Source of the DNA: Melghirimyces profundicolus
Lineage (GTDB): Bacteria; Bacillota; Bacilli; Thermoactinomycetales; DSM-45169
Reading direction: 5' to 3'
DNA length: 64,000 nt
NCBI RefSeq assembly: GCF_003054245.1
Contig: NZ_QBKR01000002.1
Coordinates: forward strand, 179,486-243,485
Part shown: positions 51,770-60,593 of the stretch, piece after piece
Layout: every line of letters begins with the position of its first letter
Position numbering within the stretch: the first letter of the stretch is position 1
Notes under the pieces: model-generated
What the model was told of the DNA's origin: nothing
What the model saw: the letters and a program-made list of their open reading frames with translations, nothing else
Database searches by the model: none
Position numbers and translations under genes: made by a program

Positions 51770-52429
51770 ATGAGATCCCCACGAACTTTCGTCTACACCG
51801 CATTGGGCGATTCCATTACCCGGGGTTATTCCGCTCCGGGGAAACGGGGTTATGTGGATATGCTGGCATCCGAACTGGGATGGAAGCTCCCTTCCTTTCG
51901 AGCCTACAATGCCGGGATCAAGGGGTTGACCAGTCGTCAACTCCTACTTCGGCTCCAGTATTCCCTTCATCTCCGGCTGTGGGTTCGACGGGCGAACCTG
52001 CTTACGCTCTGGGTTGGAGGGAATGACCTTCTTTATGCGTATCTTCGGAACGCAGTGTGGAACGACCCCCGAATTTTCAATCGAACATTATCGGACTACC
52101 AAACCAATATAAACGGAATTCTTTCCCGGATTCAAAGCCTGCAGGCCGTCCCCCCATTGGTGTGCAACCTCTACAATCCGATCCCTCATTCCAAATTGGC
52201 CCTGCAGTGGATTCCGGTGTTCAATCACGCTCTGCAGGAAATCTGCGACCGGCGGGACCTTTCCCTGGTGGACATTCATGCCGCCTTTCAGGGGCGGGAG
52301 CCGGAATTAATCCACGGCTATCGCAACGGACGACTGTCGGACATGCGGTTACTGAAAAAACCCATTCACCCCAATCTCCGGGGTCACCGGGTGATTACCG
52401 AGACCCTTTTGGAAGTGATTCATGGATAA
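51770..52429 (+). CDS. SGNH/GDSL-type lipase or esterase
   Basis: A 219-residue SGNH hydrolase with the four blocks: nucleophile serine in ALGDSITRGYS, oxyanion glycine in NAGIKGLTS, asparagine in WVGGNDLL, and the catalytic Asp/His pair in KPIHPNLRGH. No signal peptide is visible, so it is probably cytoplasmic, like B. subtilis YvpA-unrelated GDSL enzymes and thioesterase I-type proteins. Substrate unknown. ATG preceded by CAGGTGA. Confidence 0.85.
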   Translation: MRSPRTFVYTALGDSITRGYSAPGKRGYVDMLASELGWKLPSFRAYNAGIKGLTSRQLLLRLQYSLHLRLWVRRANLLTLWVGGNDLLYAYLRNAVWNDPRIFNRTLSDYQTNINGILSRIQSLQAVPPLVCNLYNPIPHSKLALQWIPVFNHALQEICDRRDLSLVDIHAAFQGREPELIHGYRNGRLSDMRLLKKPIHPNLRGHRVITETLLEVIHG

Positions 52430-52497
52430 TCCCCCCTTTCTTGAAACCCGGAAGGGGGGATCGATGGTGCGTGTCTTTGCATGACTTCAGGAACCGT

Positions 52498-53187
52498 TTA
52501 CTCCCGGTTCATGACCGACTGCATTTTCTCCAGATGAATCCTTAAATCCCGTTTGTTTCTCCCTTTCGCAATCACACCCTGTCGAGTCAACTCCGAAAGG
52601 GTCGCGCTGACCGTCTCCCTTGTCGCCCCGATCATCGCCGCCAAATCCTGGTGACTTAACCGAAGATCCAGTTCCCAGTACACCCCTTTTCGATTTCCGA
52701 AATTGTGAACCAGCTTGGAAAGAAGATACAACAGGCGCTTTTGGACGCTGCCATATGCCAGATTCTCCAACATTTCCTCGGCTTCCCGCAACCGCTCGGT
52801 CAATATGCCAATTAACTTAATGGCCAAGGAGGGGCGCTCTTTCATAAATTCCTCTAAATCCTTTTTATTTAACACGCATAAAAGCGTCTCTTCCATCGCC
52901 TGTACATAGGTATCCCGCGTTCCTGTGGAGAACGTCTCCACTTCCCCGAAAATGTTTCCATCCCCGAGAATCCCCAAGGTGAACTCTTTCCCTTCGCGGT
53001 TGAGTTTGTATAATCGCACTTTCCCTTTCTTCAGTAAATAGAGAGCCGGTTGGGGTTCTTCGGGGGAAGAAATGATCGTACCCTTGGGCGTTTTGGACAT
53101 CGGCGCCATTCGGTCGATCTCCTTCAGATCCTCCAAAGGAAGCTCCTCCATCAAGTTGATCTGGGACAGGTACCACAATTTATTCAT
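52498..53187 (-). CDS. Crp/Fnr-family transcriptional regulator
   Basis: A 229-residue regulator with an N-terminal cyclic-nucleotide-type beta barrel (about 10-130), a long dimer helix, and a winged helix-turn-helix (LSHQDLAAMIGATRETVSATLSEL). The cysteines needed for an FNR-type Fe-S cluster are absent and the cAMP-binding Arg/Ser pair is not clear, so the signal is unknown. The ATG lies inside the end of the glutaredoxin-like gene (8-base overlap), so the two are cotranscribed. Confidence 0.88.
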   Translation of the reverse strand: MNKLWYLSQINLMEELPLEDLKEIDRMAPMSKTPKGTIISSPEEPQPALYLLKKGKVRLYKLNREGKEFTLGILGDGNIFGEVETFSTGTRDTYVQAMEETLLCVLNKKDLEEFMKERPSLAIKLIGILTERLREAEEMLENLAYGSVQKRLLYLLSKLVHNFGNRKGVYWELDLRLSHQDLAAMIGATRETVSATLSELTRQGVIAKGRNKRDLRIHLEKMQSVMNRE

Positions 53188-53431
53188 CCATCCTCACCCA
53201 CCGGTTGTACACTTGTTGAAATGGCTCCGGATCAAAGCCACGCAGAACCGTGTTCCCGACCAAAATCATCGGACTCACGATCACGTCGGTACGGATCTTT
53301 TTTTGGAAATCCGCATTCACCTCTGACAGATGGATTTCCTCAAAAGGAATGTGATGGCGTTGAAAATAGAGCTTTGCACGACGCCCTCCCGGGCAACCGG
53401 GATGAGTCAACAGTTTTACCAATGGCATCAT
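53180..53431 (-). CDS. Glutaredoxin-like protein with CPGG active site
   Basis: An 83-residue thioredoxin-fold protein. The motif HPGCPGGRRAK puts a single redox Cys (Cys 13) where glutaredoxins have CPYC, and the cis-proline loop is VSPMILVG. A one-Cys CPGG site suggests glutathione-independent or bacillithiol (bacilliredoxin-like) work, or electron transfer only. It precedes and overlaps a Crp/Fnr regulator. Start ATG or the next ATG are equally likely. Confidence 0.75.
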   Translation of the reverse strand: MMPLVKLLTHPGCPGGRRAKLYFQRHHIPFEEIHLSEVNADFQKKIRTDVIVSPMILVGNTVLRGFDPEPFQQVYNRWVRMDE

Positions 53432-53521
53432 TCCCTTCGCTTCACAGGTCTTTATTCAGGATTTTATCTTGGGGCCACCGGAAACGCAGTAAGGAAAGTG
53501 ACAGTGTGTAATGGATGAACG

Positions 53522-53548
53522 GAGCCGGCGCCGGGCCCGGCTCTTTTT
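53522..53548 (+). terminator. GC-rich hairpin with T-run
   Basis: GAGCCGG pairs with CCGGCTC around 8 bases, followed by TTTTTATTT on the plus strand. No plus-strand gene precedes it; it lies between the CDP-alcohol transferase and the glutaredoxin gene and may also end the former's transcript. Confidence 0.6.
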
Positions 53549-54131
53549 ATTTCAACAGGCGACGGGCTTCCGACATGCGTTGAAACGCCGTGAAAAGCTC
53601 AACCGCCAAAAACAAGGCCGTCGTGTTGGGCAGCCAGTCCGGGAACAGGATCATCAGTGAAAACAGGAGAAACCCCTCCGTCCGTTCCGCCAGACCCGCC
53701 TGATAATAAAAGGACTTGATCCCCTTCTTTTCCGACAAAGCTCCCACGGTCAAAAAGACCGTGATGGAAAAAACAATGGAAGCGGTCAACAAAAGAAGAA
53801 CCAATCGGGCATCCGGCCATCGGAACGCCAGTCCCACAATGACGGAGAGTTCCACCAGCCGGTCAAAGGTGAGGTCCAACAAGGTCCCCCAAGGCGTGGT
53901 TCGTTGCTCTTGCCGGGCCATCGTCCCGTCCACGGCATCCAAAATCCCGGAGATCCATAGAAGGAAAACCGCCATGACGGGGTGGTCCCACACAATGAAC
54001 CAACCCACCGGCAAACCGATCCCAAAGGCCAACCACGTGACTTGGTTGGCAGACAAACCCCACCTGAGAAACCAGCGGGCGATTCGTTCGATCCAAGGCT
54101 GCACCCATTTCCTCCCGTGGGTATCCAACAA
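53547..54131 (-). CDS. CDP-alcohol phosphatidyltransferase family protein (YnjF-like)
   Basis: A 194-residue membrane protein with about 6 helices. The catalytic motif DG-x2-AR-x8-G-x3-D-x3-D is complete (DGTMAR to LTFDR, about 68-90). The family joins CDP-alcohols to an alcohol to make phospholipids. It is the last gene of the ABC operon, with a TTG start overlapping closely the ATPase stop. In Escherichia coli the analogous operon (ynjBCD) ends with the CDP-alcohol transferase YnjF. Substrate unknown. Confidence 0.88.
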   Translation of the reverse strand: MLDTHGRKWVQPWIERIARWFLRWGLSANQVTWLAFGIGLPVGWFIVWDHPVMAVFLLWISGILDAVDGTMARQEQRTTPWGTLLDLTFDRLVELSVIVGLAFRWPDARLVLLLLTASIVFSITVFLTVGALSEKKGIKSFYYQAGLAERTEGFLLFSLMILFPDWLPNTTALFLAVELFTAFQRMSEARRLLK

Positions 54132-54132
54132 T

Positions 54133-55194
54133 TCATTCCCCTCCCTTCTCTTCCGGAATCCAATGCAGTTTGGAGACGGGGTAAAAAGCGGTCCGTTGTT
54201 CCCCGGGTCGCGGCGGTTTCAGGGTGGGCCTCTCCCGGATGTTAAGGGCCAGATTACCCACCTCCGCTTGGATGGAATAATAGCCGGTACGAAAGATCAC
54301 TTCCCGGATGGTCACACGAAAGGGAATGGTGGATGAATCGGATTTTGATGGATTCAACCGAAAACACTCCGGGTAAAGGACCAGCCATCCTTTTCCGGGT
54401 CGGGCACCCTCCATCGGAAGTTGAATCTCCGCGGAATGAAACCGGCTCTGTTCCATCCTTCCCGCAATCACATTCCGGAGGCCCAGAAAACGGGCCACTT
54501 CGGGATGGGACGGCTTTTCATAAAGATTCCGTGGACGATCGGCCTGAAGAAGCCGTCCCTCTGTCAAAATCCCGATTCGATCCGCCAGGTAAAAGGCTTC
54601 TTCCCGGTCATGCGTTACAAAGAGGATGGTCATTTGATGCTCCTGATGGAGCTGTTTAAGCAAGACTCTCATCTTTTCTCTCAACTGGGGATCCAAAGCG
54701 CTGAAGGGCTCATCCATCAATAATACGCGGGGTTGAATTGCCATGGCCCGGGCCAGGGAGACCCGTTGCTGCTGTCCCCCGCTCAATTCCGACGGCAAAC
54801 GGGATTCCAACCCATCCAAGCCGACCGAATCCAACCATTCCCCGGCTCGCAGCTCACGCTTTTTTTTACCCCATCCGCGCATTTTCAGTCCAAAGGCCAC
54901 ATTCTCTTTCACGGTCATATGGGGAAACAACAGAGGTTCCTGAAACACCATCCCGAACCCTCGTTTCTCCGGTGGCAGATCCGTCCATTCCCGCCCGTCA
55001 AACCACACCCGCCCTCCTTCGGCCGGAATCAGTCCGGCCACCACCTTGAGGAGCGTCGTTTTTCCGCAACCGGAAGGCCCCAGAAGGGCAAAAAACTCCC
55101 CCCTTCCCACCGTCAATTCCGGAACGCTTAAAGTGAAATCAGGGGATGGGTCTCCTGAACGGTACTGCTTTTCAATGTCGGTCAGTTGAAGCAT
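54133..55194 (-). CDS. ABC transporter ATPase (YnjD-like)
   Basis: A 353-residue ATPase with GPSGCGKTT, ELSGGQQQR, LLMDEPFSALD and HDREEAFYLADR. It has a C-terminal TOBE-type extension of about 110 residues. It powers the two permeases upstream. ATG of MLQLTDIEKQ follows GGGGGG. Relatives import thiamine, iron, spermidine or unknown ligands; E. coli YnjD is the best match by gene order. Confidence 0.9.
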   Translation of the reverse strand: MLQLTDIEKQYRSGDPSPDFTLSVPELTVGRGEFFALLGPSGCGKTTLLKVVAGLIPAEGGRVWFDGREWTDLPPEKRGFGMVFQEPLLFPHMTVKENVAFGLKMRGWGKKKRELRAGEWLDSVGLDGLESRLPSELSGGQQQRVSLARAMAIQPRVLLMDEPFSALDPQLREKMRVLLKQLHQEHQMTILFVTHDREEAFYLADRIGILTEGRLLQADRPRNLYEKPSHPEVARFLGLRNVIAGRMEQSRFHSAEIQLPMEGARPGKGWLVLYPECFRLNPSKSDSSTIPFRVTIREVIFRTGYYSIQAEVGNLALNIRERPTLKPPRPGEQRTAFYPVSKLHWIPEEKGGE

Positions 55195-55214
55195 CGAATC
55201 CCCCCTGTCCTGAT

Positions 55215-56030
55215 CTAAAATGGCTGAGTCCGATGGGAGTCTCCGTAACATCGTCGTAACAACCATTCGGTAGTGATCAACAACCCTGCCGTCATTCCTG
55301 CAAAAACCAGGGATAGCGCGGCACCGATCGCCGGATCCCCGCCGTTTAAAAACGGAAACAACAAGAGCGGAAACGTCCGGATCAGCCCGCCTCCGATCAA
55401 CAACGTCAAAAGATACTCACTGAGGGAAACGAGAAGACTGAGCCCCACTCCGGCAGCGATTCCCGGGAGGAGGTGCGGAAGCACCACATGGCGGAAACGG
55501 GCCCAGGCGGATGCCCCCAGCATCCGGGCCTGATCCTCCCACTGAAATCCCAGGGTCCGGTAACTGATCACCAGAGGTCGAAGCATGTAGGGAAGCGTCG
55601 GTACGAGATGAGCCAACACCACCCCGGCAACCGTTTCCGTCACATTCCAGCGGATGAATGTCAGATGAAGGCCCATGATGGCCACATAGGGAGGCACCAC
55701 CAAAGGAGCGTACATCAAAGCTTCCACCCCTCTTTTGCCCCAAAACCGGTAACGGGCCAGCGCGTTGGCAGCCGGCACGGCGATCAAAAGATTGATCAAC
55801 GTCACAACAATCGCCACCTGAAGACTGACCCCCATGGATTCCCACAATCCCGATGAAGGAGAGAACAGGTAAGTCCACGCCCTCAGGCTGAAGGACTCCG
55901 GAAGAACATGCGGCCACCGCCAGCCCGCCGACACACTCCACAGAAGCAAGGGGATGAACGGAACCACAATGAACAGGATGAATAAGAAAACCGCCACCCT
56001 GTGAAAGCGATGAAAGAGCCTGCGGCTCAC
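55215..56030 (-). CDS. ABC transporter permease, second half (YnjC C-terminal-like)
   Basis: A 271-residue permease of six helices with the EAA-type loop EDQARMLGASAWARFRHVVLPHLLPG. A GTG start overlaps the stop of the first permease (GTGA). In E. coli YnjC is one 511-residue protein with two permease domains; here the halves are separate genes. Confidence 0.85.
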   Translation of the reverse strand: MSRRLFHRFHRVAVFLFILFIVVPFIPLLLWSVSAGWRWPHVLPESFSLRAWTYLFSPSSGLWESMGVSLQVAIVVTLINLLIAVPAANALARYRFWGKRGVEALMYAPLVVPPYVAIMGLHLTFIRWNVTETVAGVVLAHLVPTLPYMLRPLVISYRTLGFQWEDQARMLGASAWARFRHVVLPHLLPGIAAGVGLSLLVSLSEYLLTLLIGGGLIRTFPLLLFPFLNGGDPAIGAALSLVFAGMTAGLLITTEWLLRRCYGDSHRTQPF

Positions 56031-56917
56031 TCCCAACGCCCCCCTTCCAACAACCCGAATCGTCGGCCCGTCCGGTGGGCCAACCAACCGAAGAAAACCG
56101 CCATCCCCGCCAACAGCACATTGACTGCCAAGGCGGCGGGCCGCTTGGTCAGATCGCCTCCGGTGTACATTTCAAAGGACCACACCGGCAACATCTGCGG
56201 ATACGTCACTCCCAACAGGTAGGGAACTTCGAAGGCGGAAAAGGTAAAAGCAAACACGATAAAAGAGGCCGTCATCCAGGCCGGCAACAAAAGGGGCAAC
56301 AAGATCTCCCGAAAGTAGGCCCATCGTCCGCTTCCAAACACCCGGGCCACCTCCCACCATTTCTCCTGCGTCCGGTACAGGACCGGATATAACATCCAGG
56401 CGATGAAGGGAGCTTCTTTCCAGGCATAGGTCAGTACGATCCCCCAACCGAATCGATCCTGCACCAGAACGGGAAAGTCCGCGGGTTGGTCCAGGAATCC
56501 GAGAGCGAACATCAACCGGGGGATCCAGCCGGTCTGGATCATCATCACCACCGCCAGGTAGGCGGCAACGAAATGGGGAATCAAGAGCGGGAGTTGAAAC
56601 ACATGCCGCCAGAACCGGCTGTGCTTGAATGGCCCCGCACCGGCCAACATGACCAGACAGACCGAAATCATCAGTCCCAATACGCCACCGGCCAAGGTGG
56701 ACAGGATGGAAACCCTGAGGGTTAAGCCGAGGGATCGCCAAAAATCGGCGGAAGAGAGAAGGGTTTCATAAAATTGAAGGGTCAGCCGACTCTGCCCCAC
56801 CAAGGGGCGGTACCCCAGGCTTTGCAACACCCCTTCCCACAATCCGCCCACAAACAAAAGGAGCATCGCTCCCGTTGCCGGAGCGATGAGCAGGTAAGGT
56901 TTACTTCTTTGCCACAT
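56027..56917 (-). CDS. ABC transporter permease, first half (YnjC N-terminal-like)
   Basis: A 296-residue permease of six helices with the loop EVARVFGSGRWAYFREILLPLLLPAW. It overlaps the substrate-binding gene by 17 bases and the second permease by 4, so all are translated from one message. Confidence 0.85.
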   Translation of the reverse strand: MWQRSKPYLLIAPATGAMLLLFVGGLWEGVLQSLGYRPLVGQSRLTLQFYETLLSSADFWRSLGLTLRVSILSTLAGGVLGLMISVCLVMLAGAGPFKHSRFWRHVFQLPLLIPHFVAAYLAVVMMIQTGWIPRLMFALGFLDQPADFPVLVQDRFGWGIVLTYAWKEAPFIAWMLYPVLYRTQEKWWEVARVFGSGRWAYFREILLPLLLPAWMTASFIVFAFTFSAFEVPYLLGVTYPQMLPVWSFEMYTGGDLTKRPAALAVNVLLAGMAVFFGWLAHRTGRRFGLLEGGRWE

Positions 56918-58142
56918 GGGATTTCCAGCCTTTTTCGAGTTGATTCACCACCGACGCCGGCACTTCCGGGATCCGATGCTTCGCCAGCTTATCCGACGGC
57001 AAAATCGCCTCGCCCCGGTCCATGTTCTTTAGTCGCGCCTGATCCTCTTTGGATAACCGTTCCGGATCCAACGCCATGTCTTCCCCCCAGTGGTCGGGAT
57101 CCATTTTGGTCAGTTGCGCGTCCGGAGAAAGCAGGAAATGGGTCGCCACCATCGCCCCTGCCGGATTGGGGGCGTTAAACGGGATGGAAAGATAATGAGT
57201 GTTGGACAGCGTCCCTTGATCCAACACAAACGTCCGGGTGGATTCCGGGAACCGCCCTTTTCGGATTTCGCCGGCGGCCCGGGCCGCATCATATCCCATC
57301 GTCATCCAAACCTCCCCGTTGGCATAAAGCTGGTCCAGTTTGGCCAGACTTTCGGGATATGTCTTTCCTTCCCGCCACAGGTACGGCTCCAAATCGTTCA
57401 GATAGGCCCACAGTTTCTCCGCTTTTCGGTTGAATCGCTCGTCTTCCATCCCCCGGACATACTGTTTGTGGCCGCCGGTGGTCTCAAACAGGGCCTGACG
57501 GACAAAGGCGCTTCCCGTAAAATCAGGGGGCGCCGGGTACGTGAATTTTCCGGGGTGGTTTCGGACCCACTCTTTCAATTCCGCCATGCTCTTGGGTGGG
57601 TTTTTCACCTTGTTCCGATCATAAATGAATACAAATTGCGCTTTTCCCCAGGGCACTTCCAATCCTTGTGTCTCTTCCCCGAAATCCAACCGGATATCCG
57701 GTGTCTCCCGGTTCACGTACCGCTTCACGTTGGGAATCCGGTCGGCAAAAGCACCCCAAAGCAGCTTCTGCTCTTTGGCCGTATGAAAGTTTTCCCCGTT
57801 GATCCAAATCAGATCGACGGTTCCTTTGTTTTTTCCAGCCTGCTTTTCCGTCAACAGTTTATTGATAATATCCTGGGTATCCGAAACCGGGACCCGCTCG
57901 AGCTTGACTCCGTATTGCTTCTTCAACCTCGGGGCCGCCCATTCGTCGATATAGCGGTTGATCGACTCGTCTCCTCCCCACATATACAACCGAATGTCTG
58001 TCCCCTTCGCCTGTTTGACCACCTCTTCCCACGGTTTCTTTAAAAGAGACCGGGAGAAGGTCGTACCTTCCGACGGTCCCATGCAGCCTCCCAAGACCAA
58101 AACCAGGACAGTGAACAGAAGCGGAATCATTCGTTTTTTCAT
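56901..58142 (-). CDS. ABC transporter substrate-binding lipoprotein (YnjB-like)
   Basis: A 413-residue lipoprotein (signal ending VLGGC). The segment DIRLYMWGGDESINRYIDEWAAPRLKKQYGVKL is replaced by summary here; it and NGENFHTAKEQKLLWG are landmarks of the YnjB family. This is a periplasmic-type binding protein of the group that includes spermidine/iron/thiamine binders. Ligand unknown. ATG follows AGGAGG and overlaps the TVP38 gene stop (ATGA). Confidence 0.88.
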   Translation of the reverse strand: MKKRMIPLLFTVLVLVLGGCMGPSEGTTFSRSLLKKPWEEVVKQAKGTDIRLYMWGGDESINRYIDEWAAPRLKKQYGVKLERVPVSDTQDIINKLLTEKQAGKNKGTVDLIWINGENFHTAKEQKLLWGAFADRIPNVKRYVNRETPDIRLDFGEETQGLEVPWGKAQFVFIYDRNKVKNPPKSMAELKEWVRNHPGKFTYPAPPDFTGSAFVRQALFETTGGHKQYVRGMEDERFNRKAEKLWAYLNDLEPYLWREGKTYPESLAKLDQLYANGEVWMTMGYDAARAAGEIRKGRFPESTRTFVLDQGTLSNTHYLSIPFNAPNPAGAMVATHFLLSPDAQLTKMDPDHWGEDMALDPERLSKEDQARLKNMDRGEAILPSDKLAKHRIPEVPASVVNQLEKGWKSHVAKK

Positions 58143-58804
58143 TTGGAACCTCCTTGTTCCCTGCTTCGAAAAGAAGAGCCTTTCCATCGTTTGTACACGA
58201 CCGGCAAAATCATCAGCAAAACCACGAACCCAAGAGCGACATAAAACGTCGTGGAAAACACCTGATGGAGGGAATGCCCCAGGTAGTTGTAGGCAAATGC
58301 ACCGGGGATCATTCCCAATGTGGTCGCAGGTCCGTAATCACGGAATCGAATCCGGGACAGGCCGGCACTGTAACTGATGACGTCAAAGGGAATCAGAGGG
58401 ATCAGACGCAATAGCAGAACCGTTCGAAAACCGTACCGTTCCGCCCGTTCATCCAAGAGCTTCAACCGCTTTCCCAACCACCGCTGAACCGTTTCCCGTC
58501 CCAACGTTCGGGAAAGACCAAAGGCCAGACCGGCTCCCAGAGAGGCCCCGATCAGATCATACAACGTTCCCCACCACGGCCCGAAGGTCAACCCCCCCGA
58601 AAGGGTCAATACCACGGCCGGGAAGAAGAACAGCGGCCGAACCGCATAAAGAAAGATATAGAAGAGGGGCGCCCAGACCCCGAAGGACAAAATGAATGGT
58701 TGGATTTGTTTCGGGGTCAAGTTCTCCCACCCCAGGGTGCGAACCAGCCAAAATCCCATCAACAAAAGCAAAATCAGGCTGATCCATTTCCAGGTCTTCC
58801 CCAT
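58139..58804 (-). CDS. TVP38/TMEM64 (DedA/SNARE-associated) membrane protein
   Basis: A 221-residue integral membrane protein with about 5-6 helices and the family core LLRLIPLIPFDVISYSAGLS. Such proteins (YdjX/YdjZ of E. coli) are thought to act in lipid scrambling or metal stress. It overlaps the binding-protein start by 4 bases, and is preceded by a repeat copy and the reductase gene. Confidence 0.88.
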   Translation of the reverse strand: MGKTWKWISLILLLLMGFWLVRTLGWENLTPKQIQPFILSFGVWAPLFYIFLYAVRPLFFFPAVVLTLSGGLTFGPWWGTLYDLIGASLGAGLAFGLSRTLGRETVQRWLGKRLKLLDERAERYGFRTVLLLRLIPLIPFDVISYSAGLSRIRFRDYGPATTLGMIPGAFAYNYLGHSLHQVFSTTFYVALGFVVLLMILPVVYKRWKGSSFRSREQGGSK

Positions 58805-58825
58805 AAAAACCGCCCTTCCCTAGCC

Positions 58826-58874
58826 GGATCGGCTTTGGGTCAATGCTGCCGCTCACTTTTTCACAACGCTTCTA
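58826..58874. repeat. Dispersed intergenic repeat, copy 5 (about 49 bp, inverted)
   Basis: The reverse complement of the left module is present: GGCTTTGGGTCAATGCTGCC to TTTTTCACAACGCTTCT. Its outer terminal repeat is lost. The inner terminus overlaps the stop codon of the reductase gene. Confidence 0.78.
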
Positions 58875-60293
58875 ACGGAACCAGCGCAAGTATCGCTTGG
58901 TGAGCTTCGGCAACCATCCCGAGAACAATGTTTCTCTCCAGTATTGATCCGCTGTCTGCTGAACAGCAGCGGCCCGGCTGGGATATGGAACCACCGCTTG
59001 GGAGAGGTCGCCGATCTTATGCCCGTAACGCGCGGCAAACACCACTTCCTGCATCCAGTCCCCCGCTCCGGGACCCACTGCATGAGCCCCGAGGATCGTT
59101 CCTTTCCGATTCGTCACGATTTTGATGAGTCCTTCTGCTGCATGTTCCGTCACGAACCGATCCACTTGACTCAAATCAGTCTTGTACACCCGGATTTTTC
59201 CGTATTTCTCACGGGCTTCCGATTCGGTCAACCCCATATGGAACACTTCCGGATCGGTATAGGTCACCCAGGGCAGATGATCGTAAGTCACTTTTCTCCG
59301 AAGTCCCAACACCGCATGGGCCACGACCGTTTTCCCTTCGTATCCGGCCGCATGGGTAAAGGGAAAACGTCCGATGACATCCCCGATGGCGTAAATATGG
59401 CGACGGGAGGTCTGCAGGTACGGATTGACCTGAATCGCCCCCCGTTCCGTCCGCACCCCGGCCCGATCCAATTGCAGTGTTTCGGTATTGGGCTTCCGAC
59501 CCGCTGCGATCATCACTTCGTCTACGGTAAATTTCCGGACGCTTCCATCTTGATCCACCGTGATTTCTTTCCGGGACCCTTTTTCTTGGACACCGGTTAC
59601 CTTCGTTTTTGTCAAAAACTGAATGCCTTCCCGTTTCAAGGCCCGCTTCACATAGGGGATGAGTTCCGGATCTTCCCGAATGAGAATGTCCGGAGCCATT
59701 TCCACCACCGTCACTTCGACCCCGAACCGGGCAAAAACCTGTGCGAATTCCAATCCAATCGGTCCTCCGCCCGCAATGAGCAGGGATGAAGGCAACACCT
59801 TCAGTTGTAACGCCGATTCATTGGTTAAATACCCGGATTCCTCCAACCCCTCGATCTTTGGTACCACAGGACGGGATCCGGTGGCAATGACGATCCGTTT
59901 CCCCCAAATTCGCCGATCGTCCCCTGTTTGGATTTCATGGGGACTTTGAAAGACGCCCGCTCCTTGATAAACATCAACCCCCATTTTCCGAAACCGATTC
60001 GGATCATCGTGGGTTCGGATGGTTTGAATCGCCTGATGCAGGCGTTGATGAGCAAGGGAGAAATCCGGCTTTCCCCGGACCTCCAGTTGAAAGTCGGCCG
60101 CCCGTCGGGCCGCTTGCACCTGTTTCGCCGAATGGATCAGGGATTTGGTCGGCACACAACCGCTCCACAAACAGTCGCCGCCCAGCTCGTTTTTATCAAT
60201 CAAGGCGACTTTCGCTCCCAGACTGGCCGCTCCCGCCGCGGTGACCAGACCACCTGCCCCTCCGCCCAAAACCAGCAAATCATATTTCTCCAT
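58872..60293 (-). CDS. Pyridine nucleotide-disulfide oxidoreductase (mercuric reductase-like)
   Basis: A 473-residue FAD enzyme. FAD motif GGGAGGLVTAAGA, redox disulfide GGDCLWSGCVPTKS (Cys 41 and Cys 46), NAD motif GGGPIGLEFAQVFARFG, AIGDVIG, and the C-terminal dimer domain with ...HAVGPGAGDWMQEV. It lacks the C-terminal vicinal cysteines and N-terminal metal-binding domain of true MerA, so mercury is not shown. Proteins like this are often next to TVP38 genes. First gene of the operon; ATG after GGAGGGGTGAG. Confidence 0.9.
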   Translation of the reverse strand: MEKYDLLVLGGGAGGLVTAAGAASLGAKVALIDKNELGGDCLWSGCVPTKSLIHSAKQVQAARRAADFQLEVRGKPDFSLAHQRLHQAIQTIRTHDDPNRFRKMGVDVYQGAGVFQSPHEIQTGDDRRIWGKRIVIATGSRPVVPKIEGLEESGYLTNESALQLKVLPSSLLIAGGGPIGLEFAQVFARFGVEVTVVEMAPDILIREDPELIPYVKRALKREGIQFLTKTKVTGVQEKGSRKEITVDQDGSVRKFTVDEVMIAAGRKPNTETLQLDRAGVRTERGAIQVNPYLQTSRRHIYAIGDVIGRFPFTHAAGYEGKTVVAHAVLGLRRKVTYDHLPWVTYTDPEVFHMGLTESEAREKYGKIRVYKTDLSQVDRFVTEHAAEGLIKIVTNRKGTILGAHAVGPGAGDWMQEVVFAARYGHKIGDLSQAVVPYPSRAAAVQQTADQYWRETLFSGWLPKLTKRYLRWFR

Positions 60294-60465
60294 CTCACCC
60301 CTCCTTCCCGGGTTATGAAGAGTATATAAAAAAATACCTCCATTGACCGTGAAACGGATTACAAAAAACATCAAAAGATGGCTTTCGGTTGATTCAACTT
60401 CACGTGATGACGGGCATTCACGCATTTCCGATTAAGGCGTTGTATGGGGGTTAAGACCGGGTTCT

Positions 60466-60508
60466 TCCAAAAAAGGAAGAAAGGCGCCCATTCAGCGCCT
60501 TTCTTTTG
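60466..60508. terminator. Bidirectional terminator after osmC
   Basis: GAAAGGCGC and GCGCCTTTC (9 bp) with a 7-base loop; on the minus strand followed by TTCCTTTTTT, on the plus strand by TTTT. It lies about 90 bases after osmC. Confidence 0.85.
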
Positions 60509-60593
60509 TCCTTCCACGGGAACTCCCCCCTCCGCCTGGATTCCGGAACCCATGAAATATAGGGTCTCATCGTCCTTTAAGCTCCCCTCATTG

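Noticed and set aside
58872..60293. Calling the flavin reductase a true mercuric reductase
   Set aside because: It lacks the C-terminal Cys pair and the N-terminal metal-binding domain, and no mer genes are near.
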